Shown piece after piece: positions 6,250 through 7,082 of a DNA stretch of 7,082 nucleotides (position 1 is its first letter; the number at the start of each line of letters is the position of its first letter). The DNA is from Burkholderiaceae bacterium (GTDB lineage Bacteria; Pseudomonadota; Gammaproteobacteria; Burkholderiales; Burkholderiaceae_C): assembly GCA_031256125.1 (NCBI GenBank), contig JAIRRE010000270.1, positions 1 to 7,082 on the forward strand, given 5' to 3'. The notes below the pieces were generated by a model. The model ran no database searches, had not been told where the DNA came from, and saw only the letters and a list, made by a program, of their open reading frames with translations. The position numbers and the translations under genes were made by a program.

Positions 6250-6290
6250 CGCAGTTGCTGGGATTGTGCTGCGCTTCATCCCAGCCTGCG
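6250..6290 (+). terminator. Terminator-like hairpin between mrcA and clpB
   Basis: CGCAG (6250-6254) pairs with CTGCG (6286-6290) and GCTGGGAT (6257-6264) pairs with ATCCCAGC (6278-6285), giving a 13-pair stem with a two-base TT bulge and a 13-base loop. On the plus strand it is followed by GTTTTGG, a short T run, so it could end the mrcA transcript. On the minus strand no T run follows it. It also resembles widespread intergenic repeats of the form GGAT-x-GCGCTGCGCTTCATCC, so it may be a repeat rather than a dedicated terminator. Confidence 0.45.
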
Positions 6291-6383
6291 GTTTTGGAAC
6301 GCACGCTAAAAAGTTCGCACGGCATCACTCTGGTTGGTGCAGTGTCAGTAAGGACGCGGGAATAATCACATCCCCACCTCAAA

Positions 6384-7082
6384 TCACACCCCCGCCTCGA
6401 ACCGGAACACCCCCGGCTCTTTGATCGGATCAACGGAGACTTTGATCGCCGACTTGGGCGGAAATTTGCCTTCCAGCAGCAGGCGCGAGAGCGGGTTTTC
6501 GATGCGCTGCTGAATCGCCCGCTTCAGGGGCCGCGCGCCGAATACCGGATCGAAGCCAACCTTGGCCAGTTCCGCCAGCGCCCGGTCGCTGACTTCGAGC
6601 GTCAAATCCATCTTCGAGAGGCGCTGCATCAGCGTTTCCAGTTGAATCTTGGCAATCGCGCCGATCTGGTCCGCCGATAGGCCGTGGAACACCACGATCT
6701 CGTCGATGCGGTTCAGGAATTCGGGCCGGAAGTGGTTTTTGAGTTCCTCGAACACGGCGTCCTTGACCGCCTCGTAGGGTTGGCCGGACATGCTCTGGAT
6801 CATCGGCGAGCCGATGTTGCTGGTCATGATGACCACCGTGTTTTTGAAGTCCACCGTGCGGCCCTGCCCATCGGTCAGGCGCCCGTCGTCGAGCACTTGC
6901 AGCAGCACGTTGAACACGTCCGGGTGCGCTTTCTCCACCTCGTCGAGCAGGATCACGCTGTAGGGCTTGCGACGCACCGCCTCGGTCAGGTAGCCGCCCT
7001 CCTCGTAGCCCACGTAGCCCGGCGGCGCGCCGATCAGCCGCGCCACGCTGTGCTTTTCCATGAACTCGCTCATGTCGATGCG
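6384..7082 (-). CDS. clpB: ClpB, ATP-dependent protein disaggregase (C-terminal fragment)
   Basis: ClpB is a hexameric AAA+ chaperone of the Hsp100 group that pulls proteins out of aggregates together with DnaK/DnaJ/GrpE. Only the last 232 codons and the TGA stop are present; the open frame continues through the right edge, so the first Met seen at 7073 is internal. The fragment covers most of the second AAA+ domain: pore loop GYVGYEEGG, Walker [12 protein letters not shown], sensor 1 TSNIGS, arginine finger segment [11 protein letters not shown], and the C-terminal small domain with sensor 2 [17 protein letters not shown]. The second Walker A lies just outside. [15 protein letters not shown] and the C-terminal layout favour ClpB over ClpA or ClpC, though the diagnostic middle domain is not visible. 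It converges on mrcA; its promoter, usually heat-shock controlled, is not in the window. Confidence 0.95.
   Translation of the reverse strand, partial: RIDMSEFMEKHSVARLIGAPPGYVGYEEGGYLTEAVRRKPYSVILLDEVEKAHPDVFNVLLQVLDDGRLTDGQGRTVDFKNTVVIMTSNIGSPMIQSMSGQPYEAVKDAVFEELKNHFRPEFLNRIDEIVVFHGLSADQIGAIAKIQLETLMQRLSKMDLTLEVSDRALAELAKVGFDPVFGARPLKRAIQQRIENPLSRLLLEGKFPPKSAIKVSVDPIKEPGVFRFEAGV

Larger units (their letters stand above)
5975..6383. other. Convergent intergenic region between mrcA and clpB
   Basis: This 409-base stretch holds the MITE-like element, then three further inverted repeats up to 6290. From 6291 to 6383 I see nothing beyond plain sequence leading to the clpB stop. No small gene with a credible ribosome site was found; the open frames here are short and of uncharacteristic composition. 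Confidence 0.6.

Noticed and set aside
5975..6290. CRISPR array or small structured RNA gene in the repeat-rich gap
   Set aside because: The repeats are inverted pairs of different sequences, not regularly spaced direct repeats, and no promoter-hairpin-terminator unit for a discrete RNA gene is visible.
6230..6433. A 67-codon minus-strand frame overlapping the clpB end
   Set aside because: It runs through the hairpin repeats and the end of clpB in another frame, with no ribosome site or recognisable features.

Overview
The window looks like a chromosomal piece of a betaproteobacterium, most likely Burkholderiales and possibly Comamonadaceae. The gene families, the divergent mrcA/pilM arrangement (known from Pseudomonas and Neisseria), the PilQ amino terminus and the style of the intergenic repeats all point that way. 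The taxon is inferred from recalled family features, not from a search.

Layout: (1) 1-3217, minus strand: the type IV pilus assembly operon pilM-pilN-pilO-pilP-pilQ, complete except that pilQ runs off the left edge after 80 codons. The genes are tightly packed: pilM/pilN, pilO/pilP and pilP/pilQ each share a 4-base start/stop overlap, and pilN/pilO are 5 bases apart. (2) 3218-3580: an AT-richer divergent control region with two candidate sigma70 promoters for pilM, one candidate for mrcA, and a repeated GTAAC-containing motif lying over the promoters. (3) 3581-5974, plus strand: mrcA/ponA, a complete class A penicillin-binding protein (PBP1A). (4) 5975-6383: a 409-base convergent intergenic region rich in inverted repeats. 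It holds a 161-base, almost wholly palindromic MITE-like element flanked by CTAG on both sides, a small hairpin, a 65-base nested-hairpin repeat and a terminator-like hairpin. (5) 6384-7082, minus strand: the C-terminal 232 codons of the disaggregase clpB, cut by the right edge.

How the genes work together: PilM (cytoplasmic, actin-like), PilN and PilO (inner membrane, coiled coil) and the lipoprotein PilP form the alignment complex that links the pilus motor to the outer-membrane secretin PilQ. PBP1A builds peptidoglycan in the periplasm that this machine spans; its divergent placement next to pilM is a conserved arrangement. ClpB is an unrelated heat-shock chaperone.

I see no undescribed multi-gene system here. 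The most unusual item is the MITE-like insertion exactly at the mrcA stop codon: its CTAG target duplication contains the TAG stop, so the reading frame is left intact. Secondary points are the overlapping face-to-face promoters, a G8 tract in the ATP-binding motif of pilM, and lower apparent GC in the pil genes than in mrcA and clpB. No tRNA, rRNA or CRISPR array was seen.
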